Source: an uncultured SAR86 cluster bacterium
GTDB lineage: Bacteria > Pseudomonadota > Gammaproteobacteria > Magnimaribacterales > AG-339-G14
Direction of reading: 5' to 3'
DNA: 36,166 nt
Assembly: GCA_902614235.1 (NCBI GenBank)
Contig: CACMKG010000006.1
Location: forward strand, 1-36,166
Part shown: positions 8,210 to 16,714 of the stretch, piece after piece
Numbering within the stretch: position 1 is the first letter of the stretch
How the letters are laid out: the number at the start of each line of letters is the position of its first letter
Notes under the pieces: model-generated
Seen by the model: the letters and a program-made list of their open reading frames with translations, nothing else
Told to the model about the DNA's origin: nothing
Database searches by the model: none
Made by a program: the position numbers and the translations under genes

Positions 8210-8875
8210 ATGATTCAAACAACTCTTGATTTAAGTCTCAGCTATAAAATTCATTTCGATGATATTAAAAGTTTGAGTTTTTGCGAAGAAGTAAGAAATA
8301 AATCCAATGACTTTTTGTCAACTGATAATCACTGTTTAATTTTTAAGGGAGATGAGCTTATAAATTCCTATATTTTTCAGGCTTTATACAATGATTTAGA
8401 AAAAAATTCTAAATGCATATTTATTTCTATGAGAGATAATAAAAGTGAAGTCTTAAAAAATTTAGATAATTTTAGTCATATTTTTATTGATTCATATAAT
8501 GAATGTTTTGAAAATAAAATTTCTGAAATTAATTTGTTCAATCTCTACAATTCATCAAAAATTAATAACTCTAGATTAATAATGAGAGAAAATTCATTAA
8601 TTCAGAAAAATATTCTTTTACCTGATTTAAAATCTAGAATAAATTCAAATATAGAACTAGTGATACCCAGATTAACTGATAAAGACAAGAAACATATAAT
8701 AGAAATTGAATTAATAAAAAGAGGATTGTCTATTAAAGAAAAAAACTTAGACTTTATTATGAATCACAGTTCAAGAAATCTAGAAACATTGCAAATACTA
8801 GTAAATAAACTCGACAAACTTACTATGGAAAGAAAACAAAATATTTCGATTCCTCTTATAAAAGAGCTTATTTAA
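8210..8875 (+). CDS. hda: Hda-like AAA+ protein (DnaA-inactivation regulator), degenerate P-loop
   Basis: Hda bound to the sliding clamp stimulates ATP hydrolysis by DnaA after initiation. Similarity to E. coli Hda is clear in the C-terminal half: L-P-D-L-K-S-R with the arginine-finger Arg, then L-T-D-K-D-K, then a sensor-2 region R-N-L-E-T-L and I-S-I-P-L-I-K-E-L. The N-terminus Q-T-T-L-D-L-S-L is a loose version of the clamp-binding Q-L-S-L-P-L. The Walker A position reads G-D-E-L-I-N-S, so the Gly-Lys of a P-loop is missing. Walker B keeps only I-F-I-D. It overlaps convergent sppA by 8 nt. The gene is intact (221 aa), so this looks like divergence and not decay. Confidence 0.75.
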   Translation: MIQTTLDLSLSYKIHFDDIKSLSFCEEVRNKSNDFLSTDNHCLIFKGDELINSYIFQALYNDLEKNSKCIFISMRDNKSEVLKNLDNFSHIFIDSYNECFENKISEINLFNLYNSSKINNSRLIMRENSLIQKNILLPDLKSRINSNIELVIPRLTDKDKKHIIEIELIKRGLSIKEKNLDFIMNHSSRNLETLQILVNKLDKLTMERKQNISIPLIKELI

Positions 8876-10622
8876 TTGAGCAATTTATGCAGTCTAATCT
8901 TAAGTCTATGATATTTTTTTCCAAAAAATAGAATTCTTCAAATAAGAAATCTTTCAAGCTTAATTCTTTAGAAAAAAGGTTTAAAAAGGACTTAAAATTA
9001 AAAATATTACTTCTTACAAAATCTAAAAAAGTTTGTTCAAAATTTAAATATTCAACTTCAATTTCTTCAATTCCGATTATTTCTTTTAATCGATTTAATG
9101 CTTCTGATTGAGTTCCTAGGTTATCAACAAGCCCATTATTCAATGCTTGTGTTCCAGTCCATACCTTTCCGTTTGAAATTTCTTTAACTGAATCCGTATC
9201 AATTTCCCTGCCGTCAGAAACAAGTTCAATAAAATCTAGATAAGCTCTGTCTACATAATTCTGAATATAATTTTTAAGATTTGAATCTGGATTTGAAATA
9301 AGTGAAGGATTAAATTCTGTTGTGCTTATTCCATCGTATTCAATACCATAATTTGATAAAGCATCTTCGATTGAAGGTAGTAAAGCAAAAACCCCTATAG
9401 AACCAGTCACAGATAAAGGAGTAGCCCAAATCTCATTAGCATTTGCAGATATCCAATAACCTCCAGAGGCAGCTACATCTGAAATAGACACAATAAAAGG
9501 TATTCCAAGTTTTTTTAAATTAAGAAGCTCTTGTCTGATTACTTCTGAGGCAAAGCCACTACCACCAGGAGAATTAACTCTCAAAAGCAAACCTTTTATT
9601 TCAGGATCATTAGAAATTTCTCTAATTTTTCTTGCAAAGAATTCACTAGCAATTTGATTCTCTTGAAAAGAGCCATCAATTATTTCTCCATATGCATTGA
9701 GTATTACGATTTTCTCGCTCATTGATTCAGATGGTTTTTTTGACTGAAAATAGGACTCAAGGCTTAGAATTTTTGGATCGGCACTTTCATTGTTTTGATC
9801 GAGGCTGTTTAAATCTAAAAAATAATTACGTAGTTCAACTCTATTCAATATTTTATCAACCAAACCATATTTTTTTGCTTTTTCAGCGGCAGTTAAATTT
9901 ATATCCAAGTCATTAAAATTATTTATAAAATAATTAATGTCGATGTTTAGATTTTTTCTGTTTTTATTTATTTCCAAAAGCCAGTTATTCCATAGATCGG
10001 TTAAAAAAATTTTTGACTGTTGTTTGTCTTCGAGAGACATTTCAGAATTAGTAAAAATCTCAGTGGCTGATTTGTAATCACCAGCAACAAAAGTATTCAC
10101 ATTTATTTTGTTATTAATTAAAAATTCCTTTAAATAAATCTGATATTTCTTAAATCCTTCTAAATAAACCATACCAAAAGGATTCAGTATTATTTCATTA
10201 GCATATGAAGCTAATAAATATTGTGACTGTGTTAAAAAATCTCCATAAGCGATAACTTTTTTTCCTTTTTCTTTAAGAAGATTTATTGATTTACCAACTT
10301 CATAAGCTGAAACAGAAGAAATGTTAAGATAAGAGATATCAATAAAAATAATTTCAACATCATCATCTTCAGATGCAATTTCAAAAGCCTTTACAACTTC
10401 ATATATTGTTAAATTACTTTGAGGATTTAAATATGAGGAATTTTTATCCGATATATCATTAGTTTTAAGACTTAATATATGACCTTTAACGTCTACATTA
10501 TCATCTGAAAAAAAAGGAAATATAAATAGACCTATAAGAAAGATTGTTAAAAAAATAACAAAAAAGAAATTTATAATTATTTTTCTTAAGAAATCTAATC
10601 TGTCTATTATTTTCGTGAACAT
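8868..10622 (-). CDS. sppA: Signal peptide peptidase SppA, long (67K) form
   Basis: Inner-membrane protease that degrades signal peptides after cleavage. 584 aa against 618 in E. coli, with an N-terminal membrane anchor at about residues 14-38. Two tandem SppA domains carry the Ser/Lys dyad: Lys184 in G-D-Y-K-S-A-T-E in the first, and Ser386 in V-A-A-S-G-G-Y-W in the second, with N-S-P-G-G-S-G at 350-356. ATG start. Divergent from the thioredoxin-like gene across 38 bp. Confidence 0.95.
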   Translation of the reverse strand: MFTKIIDRLDFLRKIIINFFFVIFLTIFLIGLFIFPFFSDDNVDVKGHILSLKTNDISDKNSSYLNPQSNLTIYEVVKAFEIASEDDDVEIIFIDISYLNISSVSAYEVGKSINLLKEKGKKVIAYGDFLTQSQYLLASYANEIILNPFGMVYLEGFKKYQIYLKEFLINNKINVNTFVAGDYKSATEIFTNSEMSLEDKQQSKIFLTDLWNNWLLEINKNRKNLNIDINYFINNFNDLDINLTAAEKAKKYGLVDKILNRVELRNYFLDLNSLDQNNESADPKILSLESYFQSKKPSESMSEKIVILNAYGEIIDGSFQENQIASEFFARKIREISNDPEIKGLLLRVNSPGGSGFASEVIRQELLNLKKLGIPFIVSISDVAASGGYWISANANEIWATPLSVTGSIGVFALLPSIEDALSNYGIEYDGISTTEFNPSLISNPDSNLKNYIQNYVDRAYLDFIELVSDGREIDTDSVKEISNGKVWTGTQALNNGLVDNLGTQSEALNRLKEIIGIEEIEVEYLNFEQTFLDFVRSNIFNFKSFLNLFSKELSLKDFLFEEFYFLEKNIIDLRLDCINCSIK

Positions 10623-10660
10623 TAAATGGATGATATCTGAAGTTAATAGAGTTTGAAATT

Positions 10661-11104
10661 ATGAAATTAAAAAAAATATCAGTTTATATATTTATCTTCT
10701 TACTAGTTGGTTGCGCTAAACCTGATTTAATGACGAGCGATAATAAAAAAATATTTTTAGATGATTTAAAAGGTAAATGGGTAGTCATCAATTACTGGGC
10801 AGATTGGTGCCCACCTTGCATAAAGGAAATTCCAGAATTGAATAAACTAAATGCTAAATATAGTAATGAATTAAATGTTTTCTTATTTAATTTTGATAGG
10901 TTAGAGGGCGAGGAATTAAAAACTCAATTAAAAAAAATTAATGCTGAAGTTCCTTCATTAATAACCGATCCTCAAAATATTTATAGCTACACGGTTCCAG
11001 AATCTTTGCCTGTTACTTTTGTTATTAATAAAAAAGGTGAATTAAGCAGTATTCTTCAAGGCCCTCAAACTCTTGAACAAATGGAAAAGGTCCTTAATCT
11101 TTAG
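10661..11104 (+). CDS. TlpA-like thioredoxin-fold lipoprotein
   Basis: Predicted envelope thiol-disulfide protein. The signal peptide ends in the lipobox L-V-G-C (Cys18), so it is probably lipid-anchored facing the periplasm. The redox motif W-C-P-P-C is at Cys50/Cys53 after N-Y-W-A-D, and the cis-proline loop is L-P-V-T-F-V-I (Pro117). The 147 aa correspond to one thioredoxin domain. Partners cannot be read; TlpA/ResA relatives reduce cytochrome c or other envelope thiols. Its end overlaps the convergent M23 gene by 11 nt. Confidence 0.88.
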   Translation: MKLKKISVYIFIFLLVGCAKPDLMTSDNKKIFLDDLKGKWVVINYWADWCPPCIKEIPELNKLNAKYSNELNVFLFNFDRLEGEELKTQLKKINAEVPSLITDPQNIYSYTVPESLPVTFVINKKGELSSILQGPQTLEQMEKVLNL

Positions 11105-11888
11105 TTAGAAAAACTTCTGGATTTAACTTTTCTCCTATAAAAATTACTTCAAAATGCAAATGTGGACCGGTTACTCTTCCAGTTGCGCCCATAAATCCAA
11201 TTAATTCTCCTCTTTTAACCAGATCCCCCTCATTGACAAGAATTTCTGCAAGATGTGAATAAGAAGTTTTAAAATCAAAACCATGATCAATTAAAATATT
11301 ATTTCCTCTATAAAAGAAATCTCTAGCTAAAACGATTAATCCTGATTCAGCGGCATAAATTGGTGTACCATTTGAGCCTGCTATGTCTAATCCCAAGTGT
11401 GGATTTCTAGGAATATTATTTATAAAGCGTTTTACTCCATATTCGCTTGAAATTATTCCAGAAGCAGGAGGGTGAAGAGGAAAATTTATATTTTCGGAAT
11501 AAAATTTAGATAGAATCTTTTTCCTTAAAATTTCGGATTCAATTTTTATTCTTTGTAAATCTTCTTTAGAAATATTATTAAATTTCCTTCCTTTAATAAC
11601 AATTTTTGATTCTCTAAACATTCTATTATTAAGTTCGACTCCATCGTTGATATAAATCGTGCTGTCAGAAAAAAAAGAAATAGGTGAAATTATTTTTTTT
11701 ACGGCTCCTTCGTAGCAAGAGATATTTTTTTTAAAAATATTCCTTTCTTTCTGAATAGAATTAAAAGTATTTTTAATTAATCCTCCTTTTTCCATAACAG
11801 AGGCAGGAAAATTACACTGAGGAGAATATGAAACCTTACTAGCGCAGCTAAGAAGGCTGAGAATTAATATAAGTAAAACCTTAATCAA
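11094..11888 (-). CDS. M23-family metallopeptidase (LytM domain), predicted lipoprotein
   Basis: Likely acts on peptidoglycan in the periplasm or regulates amidases. The lipobox L-L-S-C gives Cys15. The C-terminal LytM domain (about residues 137-262) has the zinc ligands His164 and Asp168 (H-L-G-L-D) and His245 (H-L-H-F-E), and the catalytic His212 and His243 are present, so it looks active, unlike degenerate EnvC/NlpD types. Directly downstream of xseA with an 8-nt overlap, as in Pseudomonas, where an M23 gene also neighbours xseA. Confidence 0.9.
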   Translation of the reverse strand: MIKVLLILILSLLSCASKVSYSPQCNFPASVMEKGGLIKNTFNSIQKERNIFKKNISCYEGAVKKIISPISFFSDSTIYINDGVELNNRMFRESKIVIKGRKFNNISKEDLQRIKIESEILRKKILSKFYSENINFPLHPPASGIISSEYGVKRFINNIPRNPHLGLDIAGSNGTPIYAAESGLIVLARDFFYRGNNILIDHGFDFKTSYSHLAEILVNEGDLVKRGELIGFMGATGRVTGPHLHFEVIFIGEKLNPEVFLTKD

Positions 11889-13236
11889 TTTTAGTGATCT
11901 TCGACTCTATTTCTGAATCGGCAACAACAGAAGAAATTATGTCTCCAATTTTTAAATTTTTTGAATCTCTGATTATTCTCTGCGATGATTTAAGTTTAGT
12001 AATTGAATATCCTCGAGCTAATATTTCTAAGGGACTGAGAGCTTCAAGCTCCTTGACTATTCCTTTAAAAGTCTCTTTTTTAATATTCACTATATTTTTT
12101 GAAAGAACTTTTAAACTTTTTTCTAGCGCAGAAATTTGATGATTTACAGTATTAATATAATTCTTAGGATTTAGTTTTTTAATGGTAAGAACATTCCGTT
12201 CAATAAGATATTTTTTTTCAGTAACAAATGAGTTCAATAAATATTTTAGTCTATTACTTAATTCGTCAGTTTTTAAAGAATCTTCATTTAATTTTGTTTG
12301 CGGATTTATTAAACTTTTTGAAGTTATTTCTAAAGAGTTACTCAAAATTAAAAGTTTAGAATTAAGCTCTTTTTTTAATTGGCTTTTATACAAAGTTATT
12401 GAATCTATTATGTTCACAAAAAACTCACTCAAGATTTCTGCTGCCGATGAAGGAGTGGGCGCTCTCAAATCACTTACAAAATCACAAATTGTAAAATCTG
12501 TTTCATGACCAATAGCACTAATCACAGGAATTTCGAATTCATGAATTTTTCTCGCAAGGTTTTCGGAATTGAAACTCCATAAGTCTTCTAAAGAACCTCC
12601 GCCTCTTGCAATTACCACCACATCTATTTTTTCTTTTTTATGTAATTTAAGAATTTTTTCAAATGAATCAATAAGGTTAATTTCTGATCCTTCGCCTTGG
12701 ACTAGACTTGGTATTAAGTAAACTTTCATTAGGGGAGCTCTTCTCGAAAGGACATTTTTGATATCCTGAATAACAGCTCCATTTGGAGAAGTTATAACAG
12801 CGATATTTTTAATTAATTTTGGAATTATTTTTTTGTGCTCTGCATCAAAAATACCTTCTTCTGTTAATCTTTTTTTTAAATCTTCAAAGTTCTTTAGCAA
12901 AACTCCTTCACCAGCATATTCAATTTGATCTACTTGAAATTGGTAAGATCCTCTAGCAACGTACATGGACACGTTTCCTTTAAGAATTAAGTTGTCACCA
13001 TCTAAAGGCTTTTTATTTATTGAGCTATTTCTAAATTTAAACATTACGCATTGAATTTCAGAGTTTTTATCTTTAATTTTGAAATACCAATGGCCAGAAT
13101 CATATGATCTAAAATTTGATACTTCTCCTGTTACCCAAACAGAAGATAAATCATTCTCTAATAATTTTTTTGCTGAGGTATTGAGTTCAGTAACAGAGAT
13201 AATATTTGTATTTTTCTTTTGAACAAACTCTGACAT
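11881..13236 (-). CDS. xseA: Exodeoxyribonuclease VII large subunit
   Basis: Nuclease subunit for single-stranded DNA. An N-terminal OB-fold (about residues 12-105, with W-V-T-G-E-V-S-N-F) precedes the catalytic domain, which shows I-T-S-P-x-G-A-V-I-x-D-I, A-R-G-G-G-S-L-E-D-L-W-S-F-N and A-I-G-H-E-T-D. The C-terminal half is rich in Lys/Glu/Leu coiled-coil sequence and ends with the A-R-G-Y-S-I-T segment. 451 aa is normal. The xseB partner is not in the window. TATACT lies six bases before the ATG on this strand, a possible -10 for a leaderless transcript. Confidence 0.95.
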   Translation of the reverse strand: MSEFVQKKNTNIISVTELNTSAKKLLENDLSSVWVTGEVSNFRSYDSGHWYFKIKDKNSEIQCVMFKFRNSSINKKPLDGDNLILKGNVSMYVARGSYQFQVDQIEYAGEGVLLKNFEDLKKRLTEEGIFDAEHKKIIPKLIKNIAVITSPNGAVIQDIKNVLSRRAPLMKVYLIPSLVQGEGSEINLIDSFEKILKLHKKEKIDVVVIARGGGSLEDLWSFNSENLARKIHEFEIPVISAIGHETDFTICDFVSDLRAPTPSSAAEILSEFFVNIIDSITLYKSQLKKELNSKLLILSNSLEITSKSLINPQTKLNEDSLKTDELSNRLKYLLNSFVTEKKYLIERNVLTIKKLNPKNYINTVNHQISALEKSLKVLSKNIVNIKKETFKGIVKELEALSPLEILARGYSITKLKSSQRIIRDSKNLKIGDIISSVVADSEIESKITKID

Positions 13237-13266
13237 TAATGCAGTATAGCGAATCTATTTAAAAAT

Positions 13267-14160
13267 ATGGCTACTAGAAAGTTAAATATTATTCCCATTA
13301 TCTTAACCTGTATTGGAGGCTGTTTAATTGGCTTAGCTCCGATCTTTGTAAGATTTAGTGAAATAGGACCCTCTTTCACAGGTTTTTACAGGTTCTTATT
13401 TGCAACAATTTTAATTTTTTTCTATGGAATTTTTACAAATAAAATTAAAGTTTTAACCTTAAAAGAGTTATTAGTCATAAGTATTCCAGGATTATGCTTT
13501 GGCACAGATATTGCTTTGTGGCACTCATCGATAGTTTATACTTCAATTGCTCATGCAACATTATTTGTTAATACGGCTCCTCTTTATGTTTGCATATTTG
13601 GGTTTCTAATATTTAAGGATAAATTAAACAACCTTTTTTTAATTTCCTTATTCATAAGTTTGATGGGTGTTTATGTTTTGGTAAGTAACAACCCAAGTTA
13701 TAGTGGATCATATTTTTCTTTTGGTGATTTGTTAGCTTTATTAGCTGCATTTTTTTATGCAGGTTATTTATTATCAGTAAATAAGCTTTCAAACAGATTC
13801 AACACATTTAATTTAATATTTTATTCTTCACTTTTTGCGTGCATTCCTTTCGGAATAGCATCACTTTATGAGCTTGATAATCCAATTCCTTATTCAGTAT
13901 TTGGTTGGTTTAATTTCTTAGGTCAAGCTATTTTTGTTCAGATTTTAGGACAAGGATTAGTGATTTATGGTTTATCAAAAATTAGACCGCAACTTTCATC
14001 ATTATTACTATTATTTCAACCTATTACAGCAACTATTCTGGGAGCTTATTTTTTTTCAGAGATGTTATTATTTGGACAACTCATAGGTGTTATTATTCTG
14101 TTAATTGGTATTTACTTTGCCGGTTTGAGTGAGAGATTGAGAGAGATTAATGAAAAGTGA
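13267..14160 (+). CDS. EamA-family (DMT) transporter
   Basis: Integral membrane exporter/importer of the drug/metabolite superfamily. 297 aa with about ten hydrophobic helices in two EamA repeats (roughly residues 12-140 and 155-290); the first repeat has P-I-F-V-R-F and the second L-F-Q-P-I-T-A-T-I-L-G. Substrate unknown. The last 11 nt overlap atuA, placing it first in the acyl-CoA operon, so it may move a substrate or product of that pathway; this is inferred from context only. Confidence 0.85.
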   Translation: MATRKLNIIPIILTCIGGCLIGLAPIFVRFSEIGPSFTGFYRFLFATILIFFYGIFTNKIKVLTLKELLVISIPGLCFGTDIALWHSSIVYTSIAHATLFVNTAPLYVCIFGFLIFKDKLNNLFLISLFISLMGVYVLVSNNPSYSGSYFSFGDLLALLAAFFYAGYLLSVNKLSNRFNTFNLIFYSSLFACIPFGIASLYELDNPIPYSVFGWFNFLGQAIFVQILGQGLVIYGLSKIRPQLSSLLLLFQPITATILGAYFFSEMLLFGQLIGVIILLIGIYFAGLSERLREINEK

Positions 14161-15922
14161 TTCAATAAGAATAGCAAATTGCAGTGGATTTTATGGAGAT
14201 AAATTATCTGTTGCTAGAGATATGATTGAAGGGGGGCCTATTGATGTTTTAACTGGTGATTATTTAGCAGAACTAACGATGACCATTCTATATAATCAAA
14301 GGCTTAAAAGGGGAGAACAACATGGTTATGTAGGTACTTTTTTAAAACAATTTAGAGATATAGCAAAATTAGCTCAAGAAAAAAATATAAAAATTGTCAC
14401 AAATGCAGGGGGCCTAAACCCTTCATCTATGGCTGAATCGGTTAAAAAAATTATTGACGAATTGAATTTAGATTTGAAAGTAGCTCACATTGAGGGCGAT
14501 GACTTAATGCCAAGAATCGATGAACTATATCAAGGCGGCGAAAATTTAACGAACATTGATAAATCATTAGATTTACAAGAATATGAAAAAAAACCAATTA
14601 CTGCCAATGCCTATCTAGGGGCATGGGGAATAAAAGAAGCTTTAGATAATGGAGCAGATGTAGTTATCTGTCCAAGAGTTACAGACGCTGCTGTCGTCAT
14701 AGGTCCAGCAGCGTGGAAATATAATTGGTCACGTGATCAATATGATGAACTTGCTGGTGCACTTGCTGCAGGGCATATAATTGAATGTGGAGCTCAAGCT
14801 ACCGGAGGTAATTATTCTTTTTTTCAAGAGGTTCCTACCTTTGATAATATTGGATATCCAATTGCAGAGATATATGAAGATGGTAGTTTTGTAATCACAA
14901 AACATGAAAATACTGGTGGACTAGTTTCAGTAGGAACAGTTACAGCTCAGTTACTTTATGAGATAGGTTCACCGGCCTATTTAAATCCAGACGTGATTAG
15001 TCATTTTGACACTTTAGAAATTACTCAAGAATCAAAAGATAGAGTTTTAGTTACCAATAATAGAGGAAGTAGTCCTACCAAAACTCATAAAGTTTGCATT
15101 AACTTAGTAGGAGGTTTTAGAAATGGGGTTGAATTGCTTCTCACAGGTTTAGATATCGAAGAGAAATCTAAATTAATAGTTGACCAAATATTTAAATCTG
15201 TTGGTGGCCAAGATCAATTTGATAAAGTTGATATTCAATTACACAGAACTGATAAAGAAAATCCAATTTCAAATGAGGAAGCTCAAGCTTTTTTAAGAAT
15301 AGATGTGATGTCTTCAAATCCAGATCTCGTTGGAAGGTTGTTTAATGCAAAAATTGTTGAATTAGCATTAGCAAATTTTCCTGGATGGACTGGAAGAAGT
15401 GGAGTCGTGCCTAATGGAGCTTATATTGAATATTGGCCTGCATTAGTAGACAGTAAATTCATAAAAGAGCACATACATGTTGATGGAAAGATCATAGATG
15501 TCATTCCAACCAGTCAGTTAAATCTTGAAGAAAAATATTATCAAAAAATTCCATATGAAAATCCAAAAATTAGTATCGATAATTTAAAGGAAGATTATTT
15601 TGGAAAGATTTTTGGAACTAGATCTGGCGATAAAGGGGGTTGCGCAAATTTAGGGGTATGGGCTAAATCGCAAGAGGCATATTCTTTTTTATTTGATTTC
15701 TTAACTGTAAAAAAACTTAAAGAACTTTTACCAGATTTGGAGAAATTTGAGATAGATAGATTTGAATTACCTAATATTTATTCCTTAAATTTTTATGTTC
15801 ACGGCATACTTCAAGATGGTGTATCTTCATCAACTAGAATGGATGGACAAGCAAAATCATTGGGAGAATACTTAAGAGCAAAAAAGATAAATTTCCCTGA
15901 ACAATTATTAAAACAAATATGA
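14150..15922 (+). CDS. atuA: AtuA-family protein (acyclic terpene utilisation; DUF1446)
   Basis: 590 aa, the same size as Pseudomonas AtuA (about 590). The N-terminal DUF1446 domain covers roughly residues 5-450, with I-A-N-C-S-G-F-Y-G-D, L-T-G-D-Y-L-A-E, T-N-A-G-G-L-N-P and C-P-R-V-T-D-A-A. A smaller C-terminal domain follows from about 480, with G-T-R-S-G-D-K-G-G-C-A-N-L-G. AtuA is genetically required for citronellol/geraniol use in Pseudomonas, but its reaction is unknown. Here it sits between a transporter and an enoyl-CoA hydratase, with carboxylase genes nearby, as in Atu clusters. ATGA-type overlap with the hydratase. Confidence 0.88.
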   Translation: MKSDSIRIANCSGFYGDKLSVARDMIEGGPIDVLTGDYLAELTMTILYNQRLKRGEQHGYVGTFLKQFRDIAKLAQEKNIKIVTNAGGLNPSSMAESVKKIIDELNLDLKVAHIEGDDLMPRIDELYQGGENLTNIDKSLDLQEYEKKPITANAYLGAWGIKEALDNGADVVICPRVTDAAVVIGPAAWKYNWSRDQYDELAGALAAGHIIECGAQATGGNYSFFQEVPTFDNIGYPIAEIYEDGSFVITKHENTGGLVSVGTVTAQLLYEIGSPAYLNPDVISHFDTLEITQESKDRVLVTNNRGSSPTKTHKVCINLVGGFRNGVELLLTGLDIEEKSKLIVDQIFKSVGGQDQFDKVDIQLHRTDKENPISNEEAQAFLRIDVMSSNPDLVGRLFNAKIVELALANFPGWTGRSGVVPNGAYIEYWPALVDSKFIKEHIHVDGKIIDVIPTSQLNLEEKYYQKIPYENPKISIDNLKEDYFGKIFGTRSGDKGGCANLGVWAKSQEAYSFLFDFLTVKKLKELLPDLEKFEIDRFELPNIYSLNFYVHGILQDGVSSSTRMDGQAKSLGEYLRAKKINFPEQLLKQI

Positions 15923-16710
15923 GTCAAGAAAAGTTATCTCTAAAGGGTTTGAATTTTCAAGCAACTAAAATTGAGGAGAACAAAAATATACTAACAATTA
16001 CCTTGAACCGTCCTGAGAAGAAAAATGCTCTGAACAATGTAATGGTAAATGAAATTTGTTATGCATTGGCATATGCAAAACAAGAAAGATCAGTCAGAGT
16101 AATAATTATTGCAGCAGAGGGAGATATTTTTTGTGCAGGTGCAGACCTAAGAAGAGAGGAATCTGAATCAAACGTTCCTAAAATAGAGGGAGCTGATGAT
16201 ATAAGTTTAATGTTAAGACATTTGTATAAGCCTGTAATTTGTAAAATTCAGGGTTCTGTCTTGGCGGGAGCGTTATTGATGGTAACCAATTCAACTCATG
16301 CCATTGCAATCAAAGAAGCAAAGTTTTCGGCACCAGAGATCCTTAGAGGACTTTGGCCTCATATGGTGATGGCTGGATTGTTCAGAGTAATGCCGAAGAG
16401 AGCTGGCTTGGATTTTATAATGAGAGGGCAGTCAATCGATGCATCTAAAGCCAAAGAGTGGGGTTTGATAAATGATTTTGTTGAAAAAGAACAATTAGAT
16501 GAGCATGTAAAAAATCTATCGGAAGAATTATCTAATCTAGCTCCCGGTACAATGCAATTTGGTTTAGAAGCATATGAAAAACAAGATGCAATGGCTTTTG
16601 ATGAAGCATTACCATTTTTGCAAAAACAGATAGCTAAAACTTTTGAAGGGCCAGATGCCAAAGAAGGAATAGCTGCATTTTTAGAAAAAAGAAAACCAAA
16701 TTGGGATTAA
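15919..16710 (+). CDS. Enoyl-CoA hydratase/isomerase-family protein, one catalytic Glu replaced
   Basis: Crotonase fold, 263 aa, with L-N-R-P-E-K-K-N-A-L (residues 29-38) and the oxyanion loop F-C-A-G-A-D-L (71-77). Aligning K-P-V-I-C-K-I-Q-G-S-V-L-A-G-A-L-L-M with rat crotonase puts Leu120 at the position of catalytic Glu144, while Glu140 (S-A-P-E-I) matches Glu164. The reaction may therefore be a hydratase variant, an isomerase or a lyase. AtuE-type hydratases act on isohexenylglutaconyl-CoA, and that role is suggested by neighbours only. It overlaps atuA by 4 nt and precedes the SDR by 4 nt. Confidence 0.8.
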   Translation: MSQEKLSLKGLNFQATKIEENKNILTITLNRPEKKNALNNVMVNEICYALAYAKQERSVRVIIIAAEGDIFCAGADLRREESESNVPKIEGADDISLMLRHLYKPVICKIQGSVLAGALLMVTNSTHAIAIKEAKFSAPEILRGLWPHMVMAGLFRVMPKRAGLDFIMRGQSIDASKAKEWGLINDFVEKEQLDEHVKNLSEELSNLAPGTMQFGLEAYEKQDAMAFDEALPFLQKQIAKTFEGPDAKEGIAAFLEKRKPNWD

Positions 16711-16714
16711 TTCA

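Noticed and set aside
8210-8875. hda as a decayed pseudogene
   Set aside because: The frame is full length with conserved C-terminal motifs; only the P-loop has changed.
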